From contig NZ_JAPDFS010000001.1 in assembly GCF_027257195.1 (NCBI RefSeq), positions 682,821 to 746,820 of the forward strand: a DNA stretch of 64,000 nucleotides, read 5' to 3'. A program made the translations under genes and the position numbers. The notes beneath the pieces were generated by a model. That model worked only from the letters and a program-made list of their open reading frames with translations, searched no databases and was not told the origin of the DNA. Below, one piece after another: positions 35,784 to 44,718 of the stretch; the first letter of the stretch is position 1, and every line of letters begins with the position of its first letter. Origin of the DNA: Halorubrum sp. F4. Its GTDB lineage: Archaea; Halobacteriota; Halobacteria; Halobacteriales; Haloferacaceae.

Positions 35784-36109
35784 TCGACGCGATCGGTCCC
35801 GCGCGGCTCGCGCTGATCGTCGCCTTCAGCCTGCTCGGGCTGTTCTTCACCTTCGTCTCGATGACCGGCGTCATCCGGCTGCCGGACGTCTACTCCCGGG
35901 CGCACACCGCCTCGCAGGCGGACACGCTGGGAGCCGGCTTCACGCTCGCGGCGGTCGCGCTCGCGGCCGGCTGGCAGGGCGTGGGATTCAAGTCGGTACT
36001 CCTGGTCTTCTTCATCTTCGTGACGAACCCGACGGCGGCCCACGCCATCGCGCGGGCGGCCTTCGAGGCGGGGATCGTGCCGTGGACCGAGGGGGACGAG
36101 CGCCGATGA
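35780..36109 (+). CDS. mrpG: Mrp-type antiporter subunit G
   Basis: A 109-residue three-helix protein with the MnhG pattern GVIRLPDVYSRAHTASQADTLGAG. Begins at GTG 35780 overlapping the mrpF stop, ends overlapping the next ATG. Small subunit of the antiporter membrane core. Confidence 0.93.
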   Translation: MIDAIGPARLALIVAFSLLGLFFTFVSMTGVIRLPDVYSRAHTASQADTLGAGFTLAAVALAAGWQGVGFKSVLLVFFIFVTNPTAAHAIARAAFEAGIVPWTEGDERR

Positions 36110-36675
36110 CGGGGACCGTCTCGCCCGCCGTCGCGCAGGTCACCGCGATCGAGGCGAGCCTCTTCGTCTTCGTCGTGCTCACGGCGCTCGCGACCGCGTT
36201 CGCACGCGACGTGCTCGCCGCGGTCATCGTCTTCGGGGCCTACAGCCTCGGGATGGCCGCGCTGTACACCTTCTACCGCGCGCCCGACGTCGCGATGACG
36301 GAGGCGGCGATCTCCGCGGGCGTGACGACCGTCCTCCTGCTACTCACGCTCGCGAAGACGACGCGGATCGACCACGAGGCCGTCTTCGAGTCGGTGAACT
36401 ACCCGGCGGCCGGCGCGGCCGGACTGCTGTTCGCCGGCCTCGCGATCACCATGGTCGACGTTCCGGCGGTCGGTTCGCCGGACGCGCCGGTCTGGAGCAA
36501 CCCAGACGTCACCCAGTGGTACCTCGCGGAGACGTACGCCGAGACCGGCGTCGAGAACACCGTGATGGCGGTGTTGGCCGCGTTCCGCGGGTTCGACACC
36601 TTCGGCGAGGCGGTCGTCGTCTTCGCGGCCGGGATCGCCGCCCTCATCGTCCTCCGACGGGAGGTGTTCGCATGA
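36106..36675 (+). CDS. Mrp antiporter MbhD/MbhE-like subunit (DUF4040; C-terminal MrpA equivalent)
   Basis: A 189-residue membrane protein combining two modules that bacterial MrpA carries at its C-terminus: MbhD/DUF4040 (APDVAMTEAAISAGVTTVLLLLTLAK, residues about 60-85) and MbhE (VMAVLAAFRGFDTFGEAVVVFAAG, about 150-175). It anchors the small subunits next to the MrpA channel. Starts at ATG 36106 overlapping mrpG. Confidence 0.9.
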   Translation: MTGTVSPAVAQVTAIEASLFVFVVLTALATAFARDVLAAVIVFGAYSLGMAALYTFYRAPDVAMTEAAISAGVTTVLLLLTLAKTTRIDHEAVFESVNYPAAGAAGLLFAGLAITMVDVPAVGSPDAPVWSNPDVTQWYLAETYAETGVENTVMAVLAAFRGFDTFGEAVVVFAAGIAALIVLRREVFA

Positions 36676-37367
36676 GCGACGCTCCCGACGTCGACGCGGG
36701 TGGACGGGGAGACGAGAGCGGCGGACGCGACGACGCGGGCGGCAAACGCGACGCTGACGATGGCGGACGCGACGACGACCGATCCGGATCGGCCGATCCG
36801 CCCCGACGGTCCGGACGGCTCGACTCCGAGACGAGACAGGGAACGCCGTACACGGAGAGCCAGGTCATCATGTCGACGGTGAAGGTCGTCTCGCCGTTCG
36901 CGTTCACCTACGGGCTGTTCGTCACGTTCCACGGCGGCGGCTCGCCCGGCGGGGGCTTCCAGGGCGGTGCGATCATGGCGGCGGTCGTGTTCATGATCGC
37001 CTTCGCGTTCGGCATCGAGGCGACCCGGCAGTGGCTCGCCAACACGGTCGTCGTCGCGCTCGCGGTCGGCGGAACCCTCGCGTTCGCCGCGATCGGACTG
37101 CTCCCGGTCGCGCTCGGCGGGGCCTTCCTCCAGTACGACCTGCTCCCGCTGCCGATCCTCGATCCCGTGAAGTACGGGATGGAGGCGGTGGAGATAATCG
37201 GCATCGCCGCCATCGTGAGCGGCGTGCTCATGGGGCTGTTCTTCGTGCTCGCCCGCGGCTTCAACGGCGAGGACTCGGGACCGTCCATCGGCGAGCGGGA
37301 CCCGTTCTCCGACGGGGAGTCCCCGGAGGACGGCGACGGCGTCGCCACCGACGGGGGTGAGCGATGA
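36672..37367 (+). CDS. mrpB: Mrp-type antiporter subunit B
   Basis: A 231-residue protein. The first 60 residues are a hydrophilic Gly/Arg/Asp-rich extension (SGGRDDAGGKRDADDGGRDDD) absent from bacterial MrpB; the MnhB domain starts MSTVKVVSPFAFTYGLFVTFHGGGSPGGGFQGG and has four helices, then an acidic tail. ATGA overlaps on both sides. The extension is likely cytoplasmic and suited to high salt. Confidence 0.9.
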   Translation: MSDAPDVDAGGRGDESGGRDDAGGKRDADDGGRDDDRSGSADPPRRSGRLDSETRQGTPYTESQVIMSTVKVVSPFAFTYGLFVTFHGGGSPGGGFQGGAIMAAVVFMIAFAFGIEATRQWLANTVVVALAVGGTLAFAAIGLLPVALGGAFLQYDLLPLPILDPVKYGMEAVEIIGIAAIVSGVLMGLFFVLARGFNGEDSGPSIGERDPFSDGESPEDGDGVATDGGER

Positions 37368-37900
37368 CGACGCTTTCGGTCGGATCCGCCGCGCGGTCCA
37401 CGGCCGAGCTGCTCGCCGGGTCGTCCGTCGCCGCCGGTTCGGCACTCGACGTGCTCGGGACGCGTCACGCGTACGTGACGTTCGCGCTGCTGCTCTGTAT
37501 CGGACTCTACATGATGATCGCCAACCCCAACCTGGTGAAGAAAGTCATCGGCCTCAACCTGTTCCAGACCGCGATATTCCTGCTTTTCATCGCCTCGGCG
37601 TACGTCGAGGGCGGAGCGATCCCGATCGTCCACTCGGGCGGGGAGGGCCCGTACGTCAGCCCGCTCCCGCACGTGATCGTGCTCACCGCCATCGTCGTCG
37701 GCGTGAGCCTCACCGCAGTGGCGCTCGCGCTGTGCATCCGGATCTACGACGAGTACGGCACGCTCCGGGTCGACACCCTTCGGGAGCTCCTTCGCGAGGA
37801 GGGATCGCTGCCCGCGGGCCCGGGACTTCCGGGCACGGAGTCGGGACGCTCGGGCTCGGAGCCCGCGACTGGTCGCGAGGGAGGTGAGCGCGATGACTGA
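37364..37900 (+). CDS. mrpC: Mrp-type antiporter subunit C (NuoK-like)
   Basis: A 178-residue protein with three NuoK-type helices (TFALLLCIGLYMMIANPNLVKKVIGLNLFQTAIFLLF) and a membrane glutamate (Glu in SAYVEGGAIP is periplasm-facing); family sequence NLVKKVIGLNLFQTA is clear. The last 45 residues are a charged Gly/Ser tail. Overlaps mrpB by 4 nt and the D subunit by 8 nt. Confidence 0.9.
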   Translation: MTTLSVGSAARSTAELLAGSSVAAGSALDVLGTRHAYVTFALLLCIGLYMMIANPNLVKKVIGLNLFQTAIFLLFIASAYVEGGAIPIVHSGGEGPYVSPLPHVIVLTAIVVGVSLTAVALALCIRIYDEYGTLRVDTLRELLREEGSLPAGPGLPGTESGRSGSEPATGREGGERDD

Positions 37901-39500
37901 CGTGTTGTTGCCGCTCTCGATCGCGGTTCCCATCGTGGCGGCGACGCTACCGCTCGCGCTGGGGCTGCGGTACGACGACGTCGGCTGGCCGGTCGCGGCG
38001 GTCACGACCCTCGGAGTGGTCGGGTCGGCCGCCGCGGTCGCGCTCGAGGTGTACACGGCCGGCCCGTTCGACCACGAGTTGGGCGGGTTCGCGCCACCGA
38101 TCGGGATCGAGCTCGTCGCCGACGAGCTCTCGGCGGCGGTGTTCCTCCTCGTCGCGCTCGTCTCGGCGGCCACGCTCGTCCTCTCGCGGGCGATCGGTCC
38201 GCGCGGGAACGCCTTCCACAGCGCCTACCTGCTTCTGACGGGCGGGCTGGTCGGCGTCTCGCTCACGGGCGACCTGTTCAACCTGTTCGTCTTCCTCGAG
38301 ATCGTCGGGCTCACCACGTACGCGCTCATCGCGGCCGACCGCTCGGGCGCGAGCGCCTACGCCTCCCTGAAGTACCTCGTCGTGGGGACCGTCGGCGCGT
38401 CGCTGTACCTCGTCGGCGTCGGATACGTCTTCCTCGCGACGGGGACGCTGAACATGGCCGACGTGAGCACCCAGATCGTCGAACAGGCGAGTTACACCGA
38501 CCCGCTGATCCGGGCGGGGTACGCCTTCATCGTGGTCGGCTTCGCGCTGAAGATCGCGCTGTTCCCCGTCCACTCCTGGCAGCCGGACGCCTACCAGCGC
38601 GCGCCCGACGCGGTGACGACGCTCGTCGCCGCGCTCGTGTCGACAGCCAGCGCCTACGCGCTGATACGGGTGAGCTACTCCGTGTTCACCGTCGACTTCC
38701 TCGCCGCCAACGACGCGATCACGACGGGGATCCTCGTCGTTTCCGGCGTCTCGATACTCGCGGGGTCCGCGCTCGCGGTCATGCAATCGGACCTCAAACG
38801 GATGTTCGCGTACTCCTCGGTTGCACAGTTCGGAATGATCGCCGCCGCCGTCGGGATCGCCGACGAGACGGCGTTACTGGGGGGAATCGTCCACCTGTTC
38901 GGCCACGGTCTGATGAAGTTCGGGCTCTTCTGTGGACTCGCCCTCCTCGCCGCGGGCTACGGCGCGCGCCGCGTCGAGGACCTCGCAAGCCTCGCGCGTG
39001 ACGCCCCGTTCGCGGCCGGCGCGCTCGCCGTCCTCGGACTCTCGTTGGTCGGCATTCCCCCGTCTGTCGGGTTCCTCGGCAAGTGGTACATCGCGCTCGG
39101 GGCGGTCCGCTCCGCCGGCGCGACCGGCGGGGTCGTCGGGATCGGGCTCGCGGCGGTGATCCTCGCCAGCACGCTGTTCACGCTGGCGTACGTCGCCCGC
39201 GTGATAGAACAGTTGTACTTCGCGGGCGTCGACCGCGAGGACGCGGCACACGGGGTGACTGCTCCCGGCAACCGTGGCGGTCCCGGCGACGGGGCGGGCC
39301 GTAACGCCGGCAGCGCGGTCGCCGACGGGGGGGACGGCGGAAACGCCGGAGACGGCGTGGACGCCGCGGTTCCCGGAACGGTTCCGACCGCGCCGCTCGC
39401 CGTGCTCGTCGTCGCCGCGCTCGTCACGGTCGGACTCGGCTTCGCGGGGGCCGGGTTCGAGACGCTTCTCGACCCGTACCTCTCGGAGGTGTTCGCATGA
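37893..39500 (+). CDS. mrpD: Mrp-type antiporter subunit D (first NuoL/M/N-like subunit)
   Basis: A 535-residue, about 14-helix proton-translocating subunit. Key family features are the helix-5 glutamate in LFNLFVFLEIVGLTTYALI, the broken-helix lysine region FALKIALFPVHSWQPDAYQRAPDAV, and SDLKRMFAYSSVAQFG. A Gly/Asn/Asp-rich loop (GNRGGPGDGAGRNAGS) lies before the last helix. ATG 37893 is preferred over GTG 37884. Overlaps the next subunit by 4 nt. Confidence 0.92.
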   Translation: MTDVLLPLSIAVPIVAATLPLALGLRYDDVGWPVAAVTTLGVVGSAAAVALEVYTAGPFDHELGGFAPPIGIELVADELSAAVFLLVALVSAATLVLSRAIGPRGNAFHSAYLLLTGGLVGVSLTGDLFNLFVFLEIVGLTTYALIAADRSGASAYASLKYLVVGTVGASLYLVGVGYVFLATGTLNMADVSTQIVEQASYTDPLIRAGYAFIVVGFALKIALFPVHSWQPDAYQRAPDAVTTLVAALVSTASAYALIRVSYSVFTVDFLAANDAITTGILVVSGVSILAGSALAVMQSDLKRMFAYSSVAQFGMIAAAVGIADETALLGGIVHLFGHGLMKFGLFCGLALLAAGYGARRVEDLASLARDAPFAAGALAVLGLSLVGIPPSVGFLGKWYIALGAVRSAGATGGVVGIGLAAVILASTLFTLAYVARVIEQLYFAGVDREDAAHGVTAPGNRGGPGDGAGRNAGSAVADGGDGGNAGDGVDAAVPGTVPTAPLAVLVVAALVTVGLGFAGAGFETLLDPYLSEVFA

Positions 39501-41614
39501 CCGAAGCCATCGTTCAGGACCCACGTCCACTGCTCGCCGTCCTCGTCTCGCTCGTCGCGGCCGCGTTCATCGTCGCGTCGTACCGCTCGCCGAACGTCCG
39601 CGAGGGGTGGACGATCCTCGCGGCGGTCGCGAAGTTCGGGATCGTCGCCTCGATGCTTCCGCGCGTGCTCGAGGGAACCGTCTTCGAGTGGACGGTGGTC
39701 GAGTTCCTCCCGGACATCGCGTTCGTCCTCCGCGCGGACGCGCTCGGGATGCTGTTCGCGTTCCTCGCGTCCGGCCTCTGGATCGTCACCTCGTTTTACA
39801 GCATCGGGTACATGCGGGGGCTCGACGAGGCCAACCAGACTCGCTACTTCGCCGCGTTCGCCGTGTCGCTGTCGGCGACGATGGGGATCGCGTTCGCGGG
39901 CAACCTCGTGACGATCTTCGTCTTCTACGAGCTGTTGTCGATCGCGACCTACCCGCTCGTCGCCCACGACGAGACGCCGGAGGCGCGCTCGGCCGGCCGG
40001 AAGTACCTCGCGTACACGATGTTCGGCGGCGGCGTGCTCGTGCTCGCCGGGACCGTCATGGTCTACTGGCTGACGGGGACCGTCGCGTTCACCGCCGGCG
40101 GCATCGAGGAGCTCGCGAACGCCGACCCCGGGTTGGCGATGCTCGCCTTCTTCCTGCTCGCGATCGGTTTCGGCGTGAAGGCCGGGATCATGCCGCTGCA
40201 CCAGTGGCTTCCCGAGGCGATGGTCGCGCCGACGCCCGTCTCCGGACTGCTCCACGCGGTCGCGGTCGTCAAGTCCGGCGCGTTCGGCGTCTCGCGGGTC
40301 GTCCTCGACGTGTTCGGCCCGGAGCTCGTCTTCGACCTCTCGCTGCCGTTCGGCTTCTCCGCCGGGCTGGTGTTGTCGACGATCGGCGCGATCACGCTGA
40401 CTGCGGCCTCGCTCATCGCCCTCCGGAAGGACCACCTGAAACAGCGGCTCGCCTACTCGACGGTGAGCCAGTTGAGCTACATCGTGCTCGGGCTCGGCCT
40501 GTTCGGCTGGTACGGGCTCGTCGGGGCGCTGCTCCACATCCCGGCGCACGCGTTCATGAAGCTCACCCTGTTCTTCTGTGCCGGGAACCTCCACGTCTCG
40601 ACGCACACCGACTACATCTCGGAGATGGCGGGGATCGGAAAGCGGATGCCGCTGACGATGGGCGCGTTCACCGTCGCCTCGCTCGGGATGGCCGGGATCC
40701 CGCTTCTCGCCGGCTTCGTGAGCAAGTACTACATGCTGATCGGCGGGGTCCGGATGGGGATGGAACTGACCCCCGTCGCCTACTACCTCGTCGGCGCGCT
40801 GCTCCTATCCGGCGTCCTCAACGTCGCGTACTTCTGGCCGGTGATCTACACCGCCTTCTTCGAGGCGGAGGACGACCACGACGCGAAACCCCTCGTCGAC
40901 TTCCGGATGGGCGGGGAGCGACGGTCGACGCTGGCGGCGACCGCTGGTCGCGGCGCAGACGGCGACGCCGCGACCGACGGAGGGCGTCCCGAGGACGATG
41001 ACGACGCATCCGACGAGGACGCGGTCGACGTCGACGACATCGTCGAGGACGCCGACGGACCCGATGGCGAGGTCGACGCCGGGGCCCCCGAGGGTACGGA
41101 CGAGTCCGCGATCCCGGACGCGGAGATGGACGATCTCCCGACCGACGGGGAGGGCGTCGTCCGACCGGACTTCAACACGAGCGAACGCGACTTCTCGGAG
41201 CCCGCCGACCGGGTCGACACCGGCGACTACGCGGTCGACCAGCGTCCCTCGGACGTCGACGTCCCGTTCGGCGTCGGTCGGGACGATACGGGGGACGGCA
41301 GGGACGGCGGGATCGACGACGCTCCCGCGACCGACGTCGACCACGCAGACCACGATGAGCACGACGCCGACCACGTAGACCACGATGAGCACGACGCCGA
41401 CCACCACGGCGGACCGCCGGCCGGCGGTTGGGAGCACTTCCGCGGGCTCGAGGCCCTCCGGGGCCGCGAGTCCACGTGGTTCACGCTCGCGCCGATCCTC
41501 ACGGCGATGACGCTCGCCGTCCTGCTCGGCGTGATCCCCTACGAGATGGGCTTCCTGGAGCTGATCGAACTCATCGTCGACACGCGGCTCCCCGAGGAGG
41601 TGGCTCGCCCATGA
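39497..41614 (+). CDS. Mrp-type antiporter large subunit (second NuoL/M/N-like) with long His/Asp linker
   Basis: A 705-residue antiporter-like subunit. The core (to about residue 455) has VFYELLSIATYPLVAHDE with the conserved Glu, GVKAGIMPLHQWLPEAMVAPTPVSG, and KDHLKQRLAYSTVSQLSY. It is followed by about 190 hydrophilic residues, very acidic, ending in HADHDEHDADHVDHDEHDADHH, before a last transmembrane helix (WFTLAPILTAMTLAVLLGVIPY). A 30-bp DNA repeat builds the His/Asp part, which could bind divalent metals. Such an extended linker is unusual for this family. Confidence 0.88.
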   Translation: MTEAIVQDPRPLLAVLVSLVAAAFIVASYRSPNVREGWTILAAVAKFGIVASMLPRVLEGTVFEWTVVEFLPDIAFVLRADALGMLFAFLASGLWIVTSFYSIGYMRGLDEANQTRYFAAFAVSLSATMGIAFAGNLVTIFVFYELLSIATYPLVAHDETPEARSAGRKYLAYTMFGGGVLVLAGTVMVYWLTGTVAFTAGGIEELANADPGLAMLAFFLLAIGFGVKAGIMPLHQWLPEAMVAPTPVSGLLHAVAVVKSGAFGVSRVVLDVFGPELVFDLSLPFGFSAGLVLSTIGAITLTAASLIALRKDHLKQRLAYSTVSQLSYIVLGLGLFGWYGLVGALLHIPAHAFMKLTLFFCAGNLHVSTHTDYISEMAGIGKRMPLTMGAFTVASLGMAGIPLLAGFVSKYYMLIGGVRMGMELTPVAYYLVGALLLSGVLNVAYFWPVIYTAFFEAEDDHDAKPLVDFRMGGERRSTLAATAGRGADGDAATDGGRPEDDDDASDEDAVDVDDIVEDADGPDGEVDAGAPEGTDESAIPDAEMDDLPTDGEGVVRPDFNTSERDFSEPADRVDTGDYAVDQRPSDVDVPFGVGRDDTGDGRDGGIDDAPATDVDHADHDEHDADHVDHDEHDADHHGGPPAGGWEHFRGLEALRGRESTWFTLAPILTAMTLAVLLGVIPYEMGFLELIELIVDTRLPEEVARP
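41348..41404. repeat. 30-bp tandem repeat encoding the His/Asp linker
   Basis: Unit GACCACGATGAGCACGACGC... at 41348-41377 repeats at 41378-41404 (27 of 30 bp), in frame, encoding D-H-D-E-H-D-A-D-H-V twice. Confidence 0.85.
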
Positions 41615-43386
41615 CGGGCGCGACCGCCGCGTTGACCGCGATCCCGCCGTACCTCGTCGTCGCCGTCGCGTCGCTGCTCGTGCTCGCGCTCCCGCGGGCG
41701 ATCGGGCACGGCCTCGGCGCGCTGGCGACCGCGTTCGTCTTCGCGCAGGCGGTGCTGCTCGACGACGGCGGAACGGGCGCACACCTCGCGACGACGTTCC
41801 TCGAGTTCGACGTGGTCTTCTTCAACGTCGACGGGTTCTCGCTGCTGATGGGCGTCGTCGTCGGCTTCCTCGCGACGGCCGCGGTGTTGTACGCCTACGG
41901 CAGCGACGCCCCGAAGTGGGTCACGTCGCTCGCGCTGATCTACGTCGCCACCACGATCGGGACGATCTACGCCGGCGACTGGCTCACCCTGGTGTTCTTC
42001 TGGGAGCTGATGGCGGTCACCTCGACGCTGCTCGTCTGGCAGTACGGCGGCGCGGCGGTGCGGGCCGGCTATCGCTACGCGCTCTTTCACGGCACGGGCG
42101 GGACGATCCTGCTCGCCGCGGTCGTCGTCCACTTCGCGAACGCCGGAACGTTCCTGTTCTCGGCGACGAGCGGGATCGACCCGGCCGCGACCCTCCTCGC
42201 CGCGATCGGGATCGGGATCAACTGCGGATTCATCTTCCTCCATAGCTGGCTGCCCGACACCTACCCGCGCCCGCACGTGGCGGCGTCGGTGTTCCTCTCG
42301 GTGTTCACGACGAAGACCGCGGTGTACGTGATGTACCGTGCGTTCCCCGAGGGCGGCATGTGGCTCGCGTACCTCGGCGGCTTCATGGCCGTCTACGGGG
42401 CCTTCTTCGCGCTGCTCCAGTACGACCCGCGCCGGCTGCTGTCGTACCACATCCAGGCGCAGGTCGGCTACATGCTCGCGGGGCTCGGGCTCGCGACCTA
42501 CGTCGGCGAGTTCGCCGTCACCGGCGGCTTCGCGCACCTGTTCAACAACGTCCTCTACAAGAGCCTGCTGTTCATGGCGGTCGGCGTCGTGATCTACCGG
42601 ACCGGACTCGAGGACATCCGCGAGATGGGCGGGCTCTGGCGGGTGATGCCCGTCACCTTCCTCGTGTACGTCGTCGGGGCGGCCTCGATTACCGCCGTTC
42701 CCGGGTTCAACGGGTTCATCTCGAAGGGGATGGTGATCGACTCCGCTCACGAGGTCCACAACTACGAGCTGCTCCTCGGCGAGGGACTGCTCTGGTGGCT
42801 CCTCATCCTCGGCGGCGTCGGCACGTTCATGTCGTTCATCAAGCTCGGCTACTACGTGTTCTTCCACGGATCGGCGTCGATCTCGCCGGACGACGCCACG
42901 CCGTTCCAGACCGCGGGAATGCTGCTGGCCGCGGGCGCGTGCGTCTTCTTCGGCACGCCGCTGACCTACGGCTACCTCGTCGAGCTGATGCCGTTTACCG
43001 AGGTCGTCAAGCCGGAGCTTCACCCGTACAGCACGAGCCACCTGACCGAGAGCGCCGCGCTGCTCGTCGCCGGTTTCGTCGGCTTCTTCGCGCTGAAGCG
43101 GCCGCTGGGCTGGCTCGCCCACCACATGCGCGACGTCGACGCCGTCCTGTTCCCGGCCGCCTTCTACGCCGGGCGGTGGTCGGTGTGGGGCGTGACCGAG
43201 GGATGGGCCGCGGTCGACCGCGCGACGATGCGGTTCGTCGCGGGCGCGAAGTGGGTCGCGATGAACCCGCGGCAGCTGCTCGCGAACGCCGGCGTCGACG
43301 CCGAGATCCGGGCCGGGATCGGCCGGAGCGTGCTGTTCTTGACGCTCACGGCGGCCGTCACCCTGTTCGCGCTGCTTCTGGGGTGA
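41611..43386 (+). CDS. Mrp-type antiporter large subunit (third NuoL/M/N-like)
   Basis: A 591-residue, about 14-helix proton-conducting subunit: LTLVFFWELMAVTSTLLVWQ holds the helix-5 Glu, GFIFLHSWLPDTYPRPHVAASVFLS the discontinuous helix, and YDPRRLLSYHIQAQVGYM the helix-8 region. The C-terminal 120 residues after the core (AAFYAGRWSVWGVTEGW ... LLLG) end in an extra helix. Last gene of the operon; three large subunits in one Mrp-type operon recall membrane-bound hydrogenase-type (Mbh/Mbx) complexes. Confidence 0.9.
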   Translation: MTGATAALTAIPPYLVVAVASLLVLALPRAIGHGLGALATAFVFAQAVLLDDGGTGAHLATTFLEFDVVFFNVDGFSLLMGVVVGFLATAAVLYAYGSDAPKWVTSLALIYVATTIGTIYAGDWLTLVFFWELMAVTSTLLVWQYGGAAVRAGYRYALFHGTGGTILLAAVVVHFANAGTFLFSATSGIDPAATLLAAIGIGINCGFIFLHSWLPDTYPRPHVAASVFLSVFTTKTAVYVMYRAFPEGGMWLAYLGGFMAVYGAFFALLQYDPRRLLSYHIQAQVGYMLAGLGLATYVGEFAVTGGFAHLFNNVLYKSLLFMAVGVVIYRTGLEDIREMGGLWRVMPVTFLVYVVGAASITAVPGFNGFISKGMVIDSAHEVHNYELLLGEGLLWWLLILGGVGTFMSFIKLGYYVFFHGSASISPDDATPFQTAGMLLAAGACVFFGTPLTYGYLVELMPFTEVVKPELHPYSTSHLTESAALLVAGFVGFFALKRPLGWLAHHMRDVDAVLFPAAFYAGRWSVWGVTEGWAAVDRATMRFVAGAKWVAMNPRQLLANAGVDAEIRAGIGRSVLFLTLTAAVTLFALLLG

Positions 43387-43396
43387 CCGGGTTCGA

Positions 43397-44248
43397 ATGT
43401 CGGTCGCGCTGGACGCGCTCGTGTTGCCGGCGTTCGAGGAGCTCGACCCGCTGCCGACAGTGGGTGAGGTCGGCCCGTGGGAGGACGCCTACGACCTCAC
43501 GGAGCGGATCGACGTCCCGGGGGTTCCCGCCCCGTTGCGTCACGACGGCGACGGACTCGGGGTCGTCCCGACGGGGATCGGCAAGACCGCGGCGGCGACG
43601 ACGACCGCCGCGCTCCGCGCCGGCGACGCCGCCGACCTGACGGACGCGCTCGTCCTCTCGGTCGGGATCGCCGGCGCGCCGCCCGACCTCCCGGTCGGAT
43701 CGGTCGTGATCGCCGACGCGATCGTCGACTGGGACGACAAGTGCCGGTTCGATCCGGCCGACGGGGAGGTTCCGATCGCTCCCGATCCCTACACGGAGGG
43801 GCAGGGCGTCTTCGACCTCGATCCCGACCTCGTCTCGACTGCGACCGAAGCGGCGGAAGACGCGGTCGATCTGACGACCCACGCCGATCTCGAGGAGGCC
43901 GCGGAGGGGAGCGACCCGACCGTCGTCGTCGGAACCAACGTCTGTGCGGACGAGCTGTGGCACGGCCGGACCGTCGCCGAGCGCGTGTCGTGGTTCGTCG
44001 AGGCGGTCGGACGGGGCCCGTACCGCGCGACCGAGATGGAGGACTCGGGGACGGCCGCGGCGCTCCGACGGTTCGGCCTCGGCGATCGGTACCTCAGCAT
44101 CCGCGGGATCTCGAACCACGACCGGCCGGAGCCCGGGAGCTCCTCACGCGAGTCGTTCGAGACGTCGCTCACCGAGACGGGAGTGGAGGTCGGGCTCGCG
44201 AACGCCGTGCGGGTCGCGCGGGCGATCGTCGACGATCGGCGAGGATAG
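43397..44248 (+). CDS. nucleoside phosphorylase-superfamily protein (purine nucleoside permease-like)
   Basis: A 283-residue protein with the PNP/UDP fold: VLSVGIAGAPPDLPVGSVVIADAIVDWD in the middle and TEMEDSGTAAALRRFG near the C-terminus (the base-proximal acid region), plus GTNVCADELWHGRTVAERV, which resembles the NUP (purine nucleoside permease) branch. No membrane segment is seen, so I take it for a soluble enzyme acting on a nucleoside. It begins 10 nt after the antiporter operon and is probably in the same transcript, though unrelated in role. Confidence 0.68.
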   Translation: MSVALDALVLPAFEELDPLPTVGEVGPWEDAYDLTERIDVPGVPAPLRHDGDGLGVVPTGIGKTAAATTTAALRAGDAADLTDALVLSVGIAGAPPDLPVGSVVIADAIVDWDDKCRFDPADGEVPIAPDPYTEGQGVFDLDPDLVSTATEAAEDAVDLTTHADLEEAAEGSDPTVVVGTNVCADELWHGRTVAERVSWFVEAVGRGPYRATEMEDSGTAAALRRFGLGDRYLSIRGISNHDRPEPGSSSRESFETSLTETGVEVGLANAVRVARAIVDDRRG

Positions 44249-44308
44249 ACGCGGAGCGAGGGTTCGGGAGAACGGGCCCGAATGCGGAGAGAAACGACGC
44301 AGCCGGAG

Positions 44309-44344
44309 GGATCGGCTCAGTGGTCTCGGAAGGATCGGCTCAGT
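44309..44344. repeat. 13-bp repeat duplicating the end of the winged-helix gene
   Basis: GGATCGGCTCAGT occurs at 44309-44321 and 44332-44344; the right copy contains the stop codon of the minus-strand regulator gene. Confidence 0.8.
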
Positions 44345-44693
44345 ACTCCTCGTACGCGAGGTTCATCAGCCACTGCGAGAACGCGTCGGACTGCGGGTCG
44401 ATCTCCTCCTCGCCGATGAACGGCGACAGCATGTCGCCGGCCATCAGAAGCGAGAAGTCGAGGTCTCTCGGGGCCGGCTCCAGGTAGTAGGTGTTGTGGC
44501 CGTCGTACACCGTGTTCTCGCGCTGGATCAGCCCGGACTCCTGTAAGGCCTCCGCGATTCGGCTCCCCTTTCGCGAGGAGACGTCGAGCTCCTTCCAGAA
44601 GTCGCTCTGGTGGATCCCGCCGGTCTCGCGGATGAGCTCGAGGCCGGCGCGCTCGTCCGCCGACAGCTCGGACTCGAGTTCGGACACGCTCAT
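44340..44693 (-). CDS. winged helix-turn-helix regulator
   Basis: A 117-residue protein with a winged helix at residues 12-70: LSADERAGLELIRETGGIHQSDFWKELDVSSRKG (helices 1-2), RIAEALQESGLIQRE (recognition helix and turn), then a wing ending YYLEP. The C-terminal 45 residues are acidic and helical. Related to MarR/TrmB-like haloarchaeal regulators; the target is unknown. GTTTTAAGC about 28 bp before the ATG gives a leaderless promoter. Confidence 0.78.
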   Translation of the reverse strand: MSVSELESELSADERAGLELIRETGGIHQSDFWKELDVSSRKGSRIAEALQESGLIQRENTVYDGHNTYYLEPAPRDLDFSLLMAGDMLSPFIGEEEIDPQSDAFSQWLMNLAYEEY

Positions 44694-44718
44694 ACCCACA
44701 CAGCCGCCGGCGAGTCGC

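Noticed and set aside
36012-37445. Minus-strand frames opposite the antiporter operon
   Set aside because: Every plus-strand gene there is a recognised Mrp subunit with overlapping starts and stops.
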